Part shown: positions 1 to 9,842 of the stretch, piece after piece
How positions within the stretch are numbered: the first letter of the stretch is position 1
How the letters are laid out: every line of letters starts with the position of its first letter
Assembly: GCF_050947875.1 (NCBI RefSeq)
Contig: NC_134570.1
Coordinates: 243,776,584 to 243,840,583, forward strand
Direction of reading: 5' to 3'
Length of the DNA stretch: 64,000 bases
From: Dermacentor variabilis
Lineage: Eukaryota > Arthropoda > Arachnida > Ixodida > Ixodidae
Notes under the pieces: model-generated
What the model was told of the DNA's origin: nothing
What the model saw: only the letters and a program-made list of their open reading frames with translations
Databases searched by the model: none
Made by a program: the position numbers and the translations under genes

Positions 1-7
1 CGTTACA

Positions 8-554
8 ATGGCTGATGCCGAGAAGATCCACCATATCTTAAAAGGCATTGAAGACGACGCCTTCCAGATGCTGTTGGCGAAAAATCCGCCGACAGTCTCT
101 GAACTCGTCAGTCTCTGCCAGTTTCGACGAACTCCGCAAACAACGCATAGCCACCCGCCAATCTCCCCCTCAGGCGACTTCAATGTTGAGCTTGGCTGTT
201 TCCCCGGATAACACGTCGCTACTGCTACAGATCAAGGAGCTCGTCCGTGAAGAGGTGGCTCGTCAGCTTTCTCTGATTCCCCTTACACACGGCCAGTCGA
301 ATTCTCCGTTGGCACCCGCTCTCCAATCTGTCATCACGGAGCAGGTAGCCGACCACATTCCACCTTCTCTCCAGCAGGCTCCGGTTGCGGCTCCCCTGAC
401 GTACGCTGAAGTCGCTTCGAGGCCTGCACCAATGACCTGCGGTCCCTTTCGCCCGCCTTTGCGCTCACCCGCATGCGCTCCAGTCCGTCCTCTGGGGCAG
501 TATGCACGACCTCAAGATCATTGGGGCATGGAAGACAATCGCCCGATTTGTTTT
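8..554 (+). pseudogene. gag: Gag fragment of element A (capsid C-terminus to first zinc-knuckle Cys)
   Basis: The first 35 residues (8-118) read in one frame and the rest (from about 118) in another, so there is a frameshift inside the region after the motif ending ELVSLCQ. A Pro-rich linker follows, then the motif RPICF at 540-554, which is the first cysteine of a CCHC knuckle. The same order (capsid tail MSEDDKVGHLLKGI, linker, CFQCG) occurs in Gag of element F, which supports the assignment. The knuckle is cut here by an insertion and resumes at 1488. Confidence 0.75.
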
Positions 555-970
555 AGAGCGCAGCTCTTTGGCGTCCGTTCCTGGGTTTCGCGTCGTCGTC
601 GGCCTCGTAACCAGCCCCGCCCCCCTTTCATCCCCCCAGCGCTAGCAGCGACCGACTGATACCGCTGGATGCCGCTGACGCCGCTAGAGAGTCAGGATAA
701 CGTGACTGCATAGAACACCGTCGCCGCCATGCAGAAAGAGGAGGAAAGGGTCCCCCCCCCCCTGTATCGGCGTCAGCGGCATCAGTCAGTCGCTGCTATC
801 TCTTCCCTCCTCCCTTTATCGTGTTGTCCGCTTGCTGCGCGCGCTTCTGCCCCCATCGTTTGCCGCTGGGTGTACACGCCGCCCCCCTCCCCCCTCTTCC
901 TGCGAGTCTCCGGTTGTCAAAGCGCCGGCTCGAACTTAATTCCTTTCTTCGCTCCTCCTCCAATGCAACC

Positions 971-1146
971 CCTGTGCGGTGGCAATCAGAGAGTCAGATC
1001 GGTGGCAGCGGATCTGTATATGTGCACCGCCCGAGCCGAAATTGCCGCTGCCGTTCGCCCTGTGCGGTGGCAATCAGAGAGCCAGATCGGTGGCGGCGGA
1101 TCTGTATATGTGCACCGCCCGAGCCGAAATTGCCGCTGCCGTTCGC
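971..1146. repeat. 88-bp tandem repeat, two copies
   Basis: CCTGTGCGGTGGCAATCAGA begins at 971 and again at 1059. The two copies differ at only a few positions. They lie just upstream of the short ORF at 1181 and contain CTGTATATGTGC, so they could be duplicated promoter or 5' leader sequence; that role is inferred only. Confidence 0.85.
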
Positions 1147-1180
1147 CACTGCGAAATTATCTGCCAGTTCTTTCTGAGCC

Positions 1181-1357
1181 ATGAGCGAGACGACCGATGG
1201 AAGTCCTCCGTCTGCTGCTGCTGCTGCTGCTGCTGCTAAACGAGCTGCCAGAGCAGAGGCCCTGCGCCGTCGCCGTCAGAATCCAGAGGTGCGTGCCGCC
1301 GAAGCAGAAGCTTACCGTCGCCGCCGTCGAGATGATCCAGGAGTACGGGAAATATAA
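1181..1357 (+). CDS. Short STPR-like repeat peptide (58 codons)
   Basis: The ORF starts at ATG 1181 and ends at TAA 1355. After an Ala run coded by eight GCT codons (1213-1236 region) it contains RRRRQNPEVRAAEAEAY followed by a second copy starting RRRRRDDPGVRE. This is the pattern of the 23-residue STPR repeat (score-and-three-amino-acid peptide repeat) known from silkworm FMBP-1 and other arthropod DNA-binding proteins; in that family the repeats bind AT-rich DNA. Only about one and a half repeats remain before the stop, fewer than in known proteins, so this is probably a truncated copy or the start of a longer protein. It lies inside the insertion in Gag of element A. It could also be untranslated. 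Confidence 0.5.
   Translation: MSETTDGSPPSAAAAAAAAKRAARAEALRRRRQNPEVRAAEAEAYRRRRRDDPGVREI
1213..1237. repeat. CTG/GCT trinucleotide run
   Basis: Eight GCT units in the frame of the STPR-like ORF encode a polyalanine run. Confidence 0.9.
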
Positions 1358-1483
1358 AAAAAAATTCTGTGATAGCGCATACATGTGTTGCTCGATTTAT
1401 TTGCCTGAATCTATCGAAAAGGTGAAACAGCTTATTTGCTGCGCTCAAATTTCGCATTAGGAAGTAACGTAATCGTCGGTAAT

Positions 1484-1724
1484 TTTTTATTGTGGCCATG
1501 CTGGACACGTAGCACGTCACTGTCGCCTCCTTGCACCGAACGTCCCCAACAATGTGCGTCCATATGCGCCACGTTTCCAACAACGCCGCAACTGTTCCGA
1601 CACATCTGAATCACCTCCTGTCGTTGACAGCGCATTCCCCGCCGCTCGCCGTTCACCTTCTCCTCGCCGCCGCTCGCTTTCCCCGATGCACCGGCGTCGG
1701 AGCCTTTTGCGCCAGGAAAACTAA
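1484..1724 (+). pseudogene. gag: Gag C-terminus of element A: zinc knuckle and basic tail
   Basis: The reading frame gives YCGHAGHVARHC, the last three ligands of a CX2CX4HX4C nucleocapsid knuckle whose first Cys is at 549-551. It continues through a Ser/Arg/Pro-rich tail and ends ...LLRQEN-stop with TAA at 1722-1724. The stop overlaps the string GGAAAACTA (1715-1723), from which pol continues in the -1 frame. Nucleocapsid binds the RNA genome in the particle. The gene is disrupted by the insertion at 555. Confidence 0.75.
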
Positions 1725-2335
1725 ATATCGCAGTTCAGGAGGCGAGAACTGCGGTGCCAGCGAAATGTACAAGGCTTCACACTTCCCCGAAGAACGTTAT
1801 TGAAGTCGCAATAGAAGGAACATTGACGCTAGCACTTGTCGACACCGGCGCTGCGCTTTAAGCGATAGATGCCCGTATTTGCTGCAAGATAGGAAAAGTG
1901 ACGACGCCGCTTTCTGGGCTGTCTCTTCGAACTGCCAATGCGGAGCACGTCGAGCCATCCGGCGCCAGCACTGCTCGTGTCGTAATTCAGGAGGTCCTCT
2001 ATATCATAGAATTGATCGTGTTGCCATCGTGTTCACACGACGTCAATTAGGTTGGGACTTTCTCTCCACACATCATGCGATCATTGACTACGACCGCACC
2101 AAAATCGAGCTGTTTCAGTTTTAGACCAATATTATCACTGACTATAAGGACCATTGTCCCAAATCTCTGTTTCAGAAGACACCGTTGTACCTGCCTGGTC
2201 TTCCACTCTTGTCAGCATCTCTTGTGACTATGTAGATGACGGCACAGTAATCTTCGCTCCGTCTGAACTCTTAGTTGGCAGCCGTTCACTACCACTGCCA
2301 TTCGCCGTCCTGAGTTCAAAGCTGGCACCTCTCTC
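1715..2335 (+). pseudogene. pol: Aspartic protease region of element A pol
   Basis: In the -1 frame relative to Gag the sequence reads on from GGAAAACTA and reaches LALVDTGAAL near 1830-1858, the retropepsin active-site motif D-T-G-A. An in-frame TAA follows at 1859. Further on there is a degenerate copy of the ILGxDFL flap-end motif near 2045-2075, shifted by an indel. The protein would cleave Gag-Pol in the particle. Stops and frameshifts make this copy inactive. Confidence 0.7.
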
Positions 2336-4384
2336 ATGTGCGTCTCAAAACCATCGACTGAACCAATTACTTTACGCCGCCGTGAAAGCCTTTGTAGAGC
2401 AGAGCCACTGACCTCATCTTCAATATTTGACATCATGGACGACTCTACTTATATTGCTGCTCTCGAGGCATCGCGTCCTCAGTCACTGCCGCGTTCTTTT
2501 ACGCCAGCTATTGCCAGTGACCTTACGACGACGCAGCGCCACGAACTTCTTCGCTTGCTCCAAGGCTTCTATTCCTCTTTTGATTGCCAAGCAACATCAC
2601 TCGGCCGCACAACGACTGTCTCGCACACTATCGACACTGGGAGCCATGCACCAATTCGACAGCGTCCCTACCGAGTATCGGCGACTGAAAGACGAGTTAT
2701 CAATGACCAGCTGAATGATATGCTCAATCGCGGTGTCATCCAGCCTTCTAGTAGTCCTTGGGCATCCCCAGTCGTCCTAGTTAAAAAAAAATGGCACCAT
2801 ACGATTTTGCGTAGATTATCGAAGGCCCGAAAGGATGTATACCCGTTGCCACGTATTGACGACGCACTTGACTGTTTGCAAGGGGCGGAGTTTTTTTCCT
2901 CCTTAGATCTCCGCTCTGGCTACTGGAAGGTACCCATGGCTGACGCTGACTGTTCTAAAACCGCGTTTGTAACACCAGATGGCTTGTATGAATTCACTGT
3001 AATGCCGTTAGGTCTGTGCAATGCGCCCGTCACCTTCGAACGCATGATGGACGGCATCCTACGCGGCCTGAAGTGGCATACTTCCCTCTGCTACCTCGAC
3101 GACGTTGTCGTCTTTTCCCGTGATTTTCCGACCCATCTTCGGCGTTTACATCAAGTTTTGACCTGTCCCCGGAATGCTGGTCTTAGGCTTAACTTAAGAA
3201 AGTGCCGATTTGCAGCTCGAAAAGTGACTATATTAGGCCACGTTGTCTCCAAAGAAGGCATTCTTCCTGATCCTGATAAACTTCGGGCCGTATCCGAATT
3301 TCCAAAGCCCACTAACTTGAAAGCACCACGCAGCTTCATTGGCCTATGCTCCTATTTTCGACGTTTCGTTCGCAATTTCGCTACTGTGATCGCACCACTT
3401 AACAAACTTCTCCAAGGCGACAATGAACTTTCTGCTTGGTCGGAAGCCTCTGATGATGCCTTTACGACTCTTCGTCACCTACTCACGTCTCCGCCAGTCT
3501 TGCGCCATTTTGATCCGAGGGCACCTACAGAACTTCACACTGACGCCAGTGGTGTCGGCCTTGGTGCCGTGCTCGCACAACGCAAGAACACTAATGCCGA
3601 ATACGTAGTCGCTTATGCTAGTCGTGCCCTCACGAAACCTGAGGCCCATTACTCAGTCACAGAAAAAGAGTGCCTGGCTATCGTATGGGCTCTTCAAAAA
3701 TTTCGTCCATATCTCTACGGTCGACGCTTTGACGTGGTGACGGATCATCACGCCCTTTGCTGGTTGTCCAACCTAAAAGACCCGTCGGGCCGCCTCTCTC
3801 GGTGGGCCCTCCGAATCCAGGAACATGATATCGGTGTCGTCTATTGTTCTGGACGCAAACATTCTGACGCCGATGCCCTCTCGCACTCCCCAGTTACTTC
3901 AGACAGCAGCACTTCTACCTACAGACATAACATCTCACCACTTGACATCCTGGATGTGGCATCGGAGCAACGAAAAGACCCATGGATCGTCATGATATTC
4001 GACTTTTTGTCAAATGCTTCGGCAACTTCGGCACCTCGAGTGTTACGCCGACAGGCGCAGCATTTCACAATCCACGACGGACTTTTATACCACAGCAACT
4101 ACCACAATGACGGCCGCAAATGGCTCTTAATAGTGCCTCGCCACCTACGACAAGACTTATGCTCCGCTTTTCATTCTGACCCGAAGTGTGGTCACGGCGG
4201 AGCGTCGAAAACCTACACACGACTTCGCCTACGATATTATTGGCGAGGGATGTACACCTTCGTCCACAAGTACGTGCGCTCCTGCATTGCCTGCCAGCAA
4301 CGCAAATGTGTCCCGCATCTCTCCAACGCACCTCTCCAACCACTTCCCTGCCCGGCTCAGCCATTCCAACCACGTCGACATTGA
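2336..4384 (+). pseudogene. pol: Reverse transcriptase, RNase H and integrase zinc finger of element A
   Basis: A long open frame covers the Ty3-type RT ([31 protein letters not shown], catalytic YLDDVVVF near 3094), RNase H (TDAS near 3540, [18 protein letters not shown]) and the HHCC finger of integrase (SCIACQQRK near 4285). The conserved FCVDYRR stretch is missing from the frame: it is encoded at about 2793-2830 in another frame, so a +1/-1 pair of indels near 2790 and 2835 has scrambled about a dozen residues of the RT palm. The open length is therefore misleading. At the right end the frame is lost near 4375 before the integrase core. Confidence 0.85.
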
Positions 4385-5236
4385 TATATACGGGCCTCTT
4401 CCATATACTGGCGCTGGCAACCGATGAATTGTTGTCGCCGTAGATCATTTGACACGGTATGCTGAAACCACCGCCTTGCCTGCCGCATCAGCAAAAGACA
4501 TCGCCACGTTCATTGTAAACAACTTCGTTCTCCGCCATGGCGCCCCTCGTGAACTGTTGAGCGATCGCGGCCGCGTATTCCTCTCGGACGTGCTGCAGTC
4601 ACTCCTATATGAATGCCAAATTATTGACCGCGCTACTACTGCTTATCATCCACAGACCAATGGCTTAACAGAACGATTCAACAGAACTCTTGGTGACATG
4701 CTATCAATGTATTTTGCATCTGACCACTCCAACTGGAATCTTGTACTTCCGTTCGTCACTTACGCATATAACACTGCCTCTCAAGCCACTACTGGATTCT
4801 CGCCATTCTTTCTGCTTTACGGCCGCCATCCCTCCAGCACCATTGATACTGCTCTAATGTACCGGCCGGACCCTGCTGAATGCTCATCTGTTTCTGCGAT
4901 TGCTCAGCACGCCGAGAAATGCCGACAACTGGCCCGTTCTTTGACATCTGCTCAACAGTGCCGCCAAAAAGAGCGCCATAACCTCAATCCTCCCCCTCAC
5001 CCCTTCCCCGTCGACTCACTCGTGTGGCTTTGGGTCCCACCTGTTGCTGCTCCTGGCCTTTCGTCCAAGCTCCTCGCGAAGTTCCACGGGCCCTACCGCG
5101 TGGTTACACAAACATCACCAGTGAACTACGGGGTCTAACCCGTAACGCCATCTCCCGATCTGCGTTGTCGGGGGCGAGAGACTGTGCACATTGACCGGCT
5201 GGAGCAGTATTACGATCGGCCCAACTCCTCCTAGGT
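4385..5236 (+). pseudogene. pol: Integrase core and C-terminal domain of element A
   Basis: Motifs of the DDE integrase are visible: [10 protein letters not shown] near 4374-4405, a TGA where Trp is expected at about 4425, LLSDRGRVF (second Asp) near 4557, and YHPQTNGLTERFNRT with the catalytic Glu near 4645. A GPYRV motif near 5090 marks the C-terminal GPY/F module. A TAA after the sequence ending PVNYGV at 5136-5138 interrupts the tail, which continues with TVHIDRLEQYYDR. The enzyme would join cDNA ends to chromosomal DNA. Several stops make it inactive. Confidence 0.8.
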
Positions 5237-5260
5237 CGCTAAGATGGCTCCTCGTCTATT

Positions 5261-5271
5261 CCGGGGGTGAT
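5261..5271 (+). promoter_or_regulatory. Polypurine tract of element A
   Basis: CCGGGGGTGAT lies directly before the TGTGACG start of the 3' LTR, the position expected for the plus-strand primer. Confidence 0.55.
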
Positions 5272-5409
5272 TGTGACGAAGAAGTTTGGCAGGCTGAAAG
5301 CCCCGTTGCCATCGCGTGGCTCGTACCCAGTTCGTTCGCTGGCTGCGCCCTAGCTGCTGTTGCCGCGTTGGTCGCTGCTCCTCCACGACCCAAATAAACC
5401 CCTTTTACA
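5272..5409 (+). repeat. 3' LTR of element A, about 138 bp
   Basis: Starts TGTGACGAAG and ends TTTTACA, so it has TG...CA ends. It contains AAATAAACCCCTTTT near the 3' side, a polyadenylation-like stretch also found in the LTR of element F (61747-61762). The size is close to the 152-bp LTR of element F. The right edge is the join to satellite DNA. Confidence 0.6.
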
Positions 5410-5789
5410 CGCCAAATGACCGCTTCCACCGACGACTACGGCTTTTGTAGTCCTAATTGGCTCCAGTCGCAGACGGAGAAGCGTTGAGTGGAGGCACATG
5501 CCCCACGCCAAGGCAACCACGGTAGCACGCTGCGAAATTGAACGCAGTCGCAGGCCACAGTGGTCCACGGCTGGATTCCGTTCCGGGCTTATCTGGAGGG
5601 CGAAAAAGTAGATGCATGCTCAATTCTTCGCTCCCTTAATTCGCCTCGCTGCCGCATAATGTCCGCTTCCACCGACGACTACGGCTTTTGTAGTCCTAAT
5701 AAGTTCCAGTCTCAGAGAAGCGTTGAGCAGAGACACGCCCCCCCCCCCCCCAAGGCAACACGGTAGCACGTTGCGATATTTAACGCAGT
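5410..5789 (+). repeat. Satellite array, left piece (about 1.6 units of a 242-bp repeat)
   Basis: The unit contains AAATGACCGCTTCCACCGAC, then the short inverted repeat GACTAC...GTAGTC with a 7-nt loop, then GCAGACGGAGAAGCGTTGAG and CAGTGGTCCACGGCTGGATT. The array is cut at AACGCAGT (5782-5789) by the LINE at 5790 and resumes after the second copy of AACGCAGT at 16932. Confidence 0.9.
5782..5789. repeat. Left target-site duplication of LINE L1 (AACGCAGT)
   Basis: The same 8 bp recur at 16932-16939, immediately after the LINE, and the satellite sequence continues from there in register. Confidence 0.85.
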
Positions 5790-5792
5790 GGA

Positions 5793-6154
5793 ATGGAGGA
5801 CGGAGGACCTCCGCGCCCTCATGGCAAGGCGAGTCCCGCGGCGGTAGCCCTGTCCGTGGGAAACCGCAACATCACCGACTATAGGCTTCCCGATTCATCT
5901 GACAGCCCAACAGCGGCAGAGATGGAATCTGACAGTGATTACACGCTAGTCCAATCGCGCCACTTGAAGCGCAAGCTTCGCCGGACGTCAGCAGGCAGTG
6001 ATTCTACTCATAAAAGCAGATGTGACGAACGGGTCTTCTCCGTGGGCTACACCCCAACTACGGAAGGTACGAATATGAATTCGTTAAACAGACAATCGCT
6101 GACCAAATACTTTGATCGAATAACCTCAGGACATGTGAGAGAGATCCGCATTAA
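5793..6154 (+). pseudogene. ORF1 N-terminal part of LINE L1
   Basis: Begins at ATG 5793, three bases inside the element. The protein has a Pro/Ser-rich start, an acidic ESDSDYTLVQSR motif, a basic patch, and a YTPTTEGTNMNSLNRQ motif typical of tick LINE ORF1 proteins. The frame ends in the TTAA at 6151-6154, where a DNA element has inserted, and continues at 7645 as NARKNILTVEVN. ORF1 proteins bind LINE RNA; no enzymatic motif is seen. Confidence 0.75.
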
Positions 6155-7644
6155 AGGGCCCCTGAAACGGTTCGGACAAATTTTGTAGACGCGTAGGGTA
6201 CAGCTTAAGTAGAACATTCGCACCACAATTTAAGTGAAGCGTTACGTATTAATGGAGCTACAAGCGATTAGAAGCTACCCTCCTCCCTTGCCATGCTTTT
6301 CCTCCTCAACTCGTTCGCCGAGCGAGTGGGGCTAAGCTCCGCCTTCACTGGTTCAGCGTCACGATGCGACGTCACATCGTCCACTTCCGGTTATTTTGGA
6401 GCCCGCCCCCGCCCGCGCGAGACCGCTCCGCTAGCCGCTTGGCCGTCGACCCCAAGCGAGAGCTATCGAAGCAGCGTGCGTTGCGAGCATTCTGTCGTAG
6501 CGCCGAACGTGTCTTGTATTCCGGTAACCACAGGCAAGCTGGTCATTTCGGCAAATGACTGTAGGCATAAACTCAAGCTGATGAAGGAACTTTAGCGTAG
6601 ACGTACGTGAGCGGCCTGATCGGTCAGCACGGACCATACACTTGTTGGTGCAGCGTTTAACCAGCCAAACAAAGCGCTAATATTGCTCTAACCAAGTGTA
6701 AAACATTTTAAACATTTATAAAAACAGCGTGTTCATGATTACACTCCTGCGAAAAATACACACCAGCAGCAAAGAAGAGTACACTTCGTTGCTGCTACTG
6801 TGTATGGTTGAGCTCTGTGCCACCAGGTGGCTGCACCGTGCAGACCATTCGCATTTGCCCTTCTGCTCATCTCATGGCTCATCCCGTTACGGCAAAGTCA
6901 AGCGGCCTGACTCTGTCCCCTTGCGCTTGCGTTTTCCCTAATACCGGACTCGGGAAACGCTATTGCGTTAGTAATCTTCCGGTGTAAAGCGACGGCCACA
7001 AACGCGCAAATCCTGGCGCCGATCGGATAGCGGCAGTCCGATGCGCAGCAGCCAGTTCGCTCGTGCGCTGCCTTGCAGAGGGTCATGATGTCGCAGCTTG
7101 ACATATTGCCAGTCGCTACGTTTGCAGTCCACAAGGCAACAAAGTCGAATCATAGTGCTCGCGAAAAGACTGAGACCGACTCTGACCGCGGAGCTCTCTT
7201 CAAAATGGAGTACGTTGTAACACAAGCAGACGACACATGCTGTGTGCCGGAAGTGCTTAAGTGTACTGAAAAATTATTCTTGTGCATTCTCTTTATGTTA
7301 CTTTCTTTTCATAAAAACAAATTAACTAGCATTCCAACTATTAAGAAGATCATTTGTTTACCATAAAGTTGGAAAAATTATCGATCACGCGCCCTTGTCA
7401 GCCAATCGGATAGCTCGCCCCACTGACGTCGCATGGGTGATTTCGGTCATATGGGTAGGGGCGGCTTAAAATTCCGCCGAGCAGTGCGCTGCGATCGGCA
7501 GCGATATGCATATTTAAAACCTTATAATAAATTACACGCTTTACGCGGAGCACTTAGATGTGTCAATTAATGATCAGAAGGACCTACTCTAACGACCCAA
7601 TACGTTTGTAGAAAATCGTCAAAATCGTTTCAGTGTCCCTTTAA
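6151..7644. mobile_element. TTAA-flanked non-autonomous DNA element, 1486 bp between duplications
   Basis: TTAA is present at 6151-6154 and 7641-7644. The element starts AGGGCCCCTGAAACGGTT and ends AACGATTTTGACG...-type sequence whose reverse complement begins AGGGACACTGAAACGATT, so the terminal inverted repeats match at about 14 of 18 positions. Deleting the element with one TTAA restores the LINE ORF1 frame exactly. TTAAAGGR ends with TTAA duplication fit the T2/Kolobok type; piggyBac is the alternative. No transposase ORF is visible inside, so it would depend on a partner. The interior is partly GC-rich (6340-6480) and otherwise featureless. Confidence 0.85.
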
Positions 7645-8302
7645 TGCTCGAAAGAACATTCTGACGGTGGAGGTAAATTCTCAGGCAGTATTGGAGGCTT
7701 CGAAAGGCATTCAAGTGGCTGGCAACAACCCAGTTCGATCATTCCTAGCGTACGGCAAAGATACCTGCATTGGTGTGATATGAGATGTGGATATTGACAT
7801 AAGGGATGAAGACCTGCGATCTCTTTTATCATCGACAGTGCGAATCTTCGACATCCACCGATTCGGTCGCTCCCGGTGCATCAAGTTGGTGTTCGAGTCA
7901 GACTCTTTGCCCGCATCGGTCAAAGTAGGTTATGTGAGGCACTCAGTGCGTCCATATGTACCACGACCGTTACAGTGTCACAAGTGTTTCAAACTGGGCC
8001 GCGTGAGTGCTGTGTGTAAGAATCCTACGTCGTGCCGAAGATGTGGTGGTGCTCATCAGGTAGACTCCTGTGAGACTGACGCCATGAAATGTGCGAATTG
8101 CTCAGGAGCCCATGAAGCGACATCCAAGGACTGCCCCAAAATGGCAGAGGAGAGGCAAATTGTGAGAAAAATGGTGAGAGAGAACTCCACGCACAAAGAG
8201 GCTGCCGATTCCGTCCGCAAGAAAAGGCGCCGGTTGCGGCAAAGGCGTCGCCGCTCCCAGAGCAAGCCCCGGGGGAAAGAGGCATTTCCTTTGCGTACCT
8301 GA
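7645..8302 (+). pseudogene. ORF1 C-terminal part of LINE L1: CCHC zinc knuckles
   Basis: Continues ORF1 after the TTAA element. A TGA at 7781-7783 interrupts it. The frame then gives CHKCFKLGRVSAVC, CRRCGGAHQVDSC and CANCSGAHEATSKDC at about 7976-8135, three consecutive nucleic-acid-binding knuckles as in Jockey and R1 ORF1, then a Lys/Arg-rich stretch (RKKRRRLRQRR). A frameshift near 8280 moves the rest to the next entry. Confidence 0.8.
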
Positions 8303-8647
8303 ATGCAAAACGTGCCACAGAGAGAGCAAGGCCGGCACACACAAGATGCGCGTCCCCCAGTACCTCCGCGCCCGTCAAGGAATGAGGCGTCATCTTACGT
8401 GCGTCCAACGTCTTCGGCTATTGAGTGGCCTTCGCTACCACTAAGGGCTTCCGGAGGAGATATTCCTTCGGCGCTCCCCAAGTGCCGGGAGGGTAATGAA
8501 AGGCTTGGAAATGAAAAGGTGATAGACATGCTTAAACAGCTAGTAAACACTATGCGTATATCACTCTCCGTATTGGCAACGCCAACTGCACTATCCGTCG
8601 TGAAGGCGTTAGATGCTATGGAGCCGCTATTAGCGGCTCTAAAATAA
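8303..8647 (+). pseudogene. ORF1 tail of LINE L1 (shifted frame)
   Basis: Low-complexity Pro/Ser/Arg sequence followed by a helical segment ending ...DAMEPLLAALK-stop at 8647. It directly follows the knuckle region after a frameshift and precedes ORF2, as expected for the end of ORF1. No other domain recognised. Confidence 0.55.
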
Positions 8648-8659
8648 GGGTGTTAATCA

Positions 8660-9306
8660 TGGCTCTCACGATAAAACACTGGACATTGGAACAGAAGATG
8701 CATCATTCTGTTATAATGCAATGGAATGCTCGAGGTCTATGCGGCCGCATGTCTGACTTTAGGCAACGAGTCTTCAAATACCGCTTCCCAGTGATCGTGA
8801 TATGCGAGCCAAATCTCACGTCGGAATTTCGCCTTTCTCGATACGTTCAGCTCTGGCGACAAGAGCAAAGTGTTAATGTGTATATGCAGTGACATGACGT
8901 ATGTGCGGAACACGATCACTCCACATGACAGTTATGAGTATGTGTGTGTGACACTAAAACATGAACTATATGTGTTTTCGATCATCGGCGCCTACATACC
9001 TCCTAGACAAGGACTTGAACTCTCTTATCTATCCACTGTGTTACAAAGTTCCCCAGGCCCTCATGTTGCTATTGGAGACTTCAACGCTCATCATCCTTAC
9101 TGGGGAAGTGCCGCAATGAACTGTCGGGGTAGGAACTTGATGAAGTTCATAGACACTGAAGGTCTGGCTGTCATCAACGATGTATCTCCAACTTACATCC
9201 GCGGCACTACCTACGGAAGTTGCTTAGACCTCACTATTGTATCTCAGAGCCTCCTGCCCTTAGTCAACTGGTGCTTGGACATAGAAACGCATGGGAGCGA
9301 TCATTT
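8660..9306 (+). pseudogene. ORF2 AP endonuclease domain of LINE L1
   Basis: Motifs of the exonuclease-endonuclease-phosphatase fold are clear: QWNARGL near 8720, ICEPNL near 8800, AIGDFNAHHPYWGS near 9070-9110, LDLTIV near 9228 and HGSDHF at 9289-9306 (catalytic Asp-His). A frameshift near 8885 separates the first and second part. The enzyme would nick target DNA to prime reverse transcription. The domain is cut right after SDHF by an LTR beginning at 9307. Confidence 0.8.
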
Positions 9307-9722
9307 TGTCACGTGGTAGTGACGGTGAAGAAAGAAGCAGTACGGTGGAATACAAAACTAGCTTTTATTGGGCGAGCCTGTGCCCACAAAACAGGCTACA
9401 CTTATAGCACAACGATAGCGGCGAACACGGTCGGCGATCGTCGGAAATCTGATCAGCGGGTGAAGCGCGTCGGCTTTTATAGAGCAGTCGTCGAATGTTC
9501 CACACTAATCGTTCGGACCCGCGTGCCTTCCACAATTTTCTACACCATTCGCGTTACGCGATGGAATCAGATAACACAAGGTTCGGCGACAACAGACAGC
9601 CGGGTAGAAGCATCGATAACTTTCCAGAAACGTCGGATACATGCAGGCGCGTCCCTCGCTGTGCGATTACATTTGTTAAGCGGCGAAACGTGGTCGCCCG
9701 ATAAAGATAAGTACACGTGTCA
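9307..9722 (-). repeat. 3' LTR of Ty3 family B, copy 1 (416 bp)
   Basis: On the + strand it starts TGTCACGTGGTAGTGACG and ends CACGTGTCA. It aligns over its whole length with the LTR at 10895-11312. The first bases form a small inverted repeat (GTCAC...GTGAC). Confidence 0.85.
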
Positions 9723-9842
9723 ATACCCCCCTCTTAAAAAGCATCGACCCGATTTTGCAAACAAACGAAGGTAATAAACAAAAGCACTCGTAGCAAAGAA
9801 AAGAACAAAAATGGCGAAGTTTGTCAGCGTCCGTAAAAGGGT

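Larger units (their letters stand above)
555..1483. mobile_element. Unclassified insertion of about 929 bp inside the Gag zinc knuckle
   Basis: The codons for Cys-Phe (549-554) and Tyr-Cys-Gly-His (1488-1499) of one CCHC knuckle are separated by about 930 bp. Deleting the block joins them in frame. A run of T on both sides could be a 4-bp TTTT target duplication, but the exact ends are ambiguous. The block is GC-rich at the left, holds two 88-bp tandem repeats (971-1146), then a short ORF with Ala and Arg-rich repeats (1181-1357), then an A-run and AT-rich DNA. I see no terminal inverted repeats and no transposase or RT. Class unknown. Confidence 0.6.
1..5409 (+). mobile_element. Degenerate Ty3-type LTR retrotransposon (element A), 5' end outside window
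   Basis: Gag, protease, RT, RNase H, integrase and a short 3' LTR follow in the Ty3 order on the + strand. The 5' LTR and Gag start lie before the window. The reading frame is broken many times (in Gag near 115, protease stop at 1859, RT near 2795, a TGA in integrase near 4425), so the copy is dead. Its Gag and pol are closest in organisation to elements C and F in this window: the same Gag ending in Glu-Asn-stop, the same -1 pol frame and a similar short LTR. The 3' LTR abuts satellite DNA at 5410, so the element probably inserted into the satellite. Confidence 0.9.

Noticed and set aside
729..1240. Overlapping + strand ORFs of 86-151 aa
   Set aside because: Composition-driven frames across the GC-rich 88-bp repeats, with no consistent protein. 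Only the STPR-like ORF at 1181 has a recognisable pattern.
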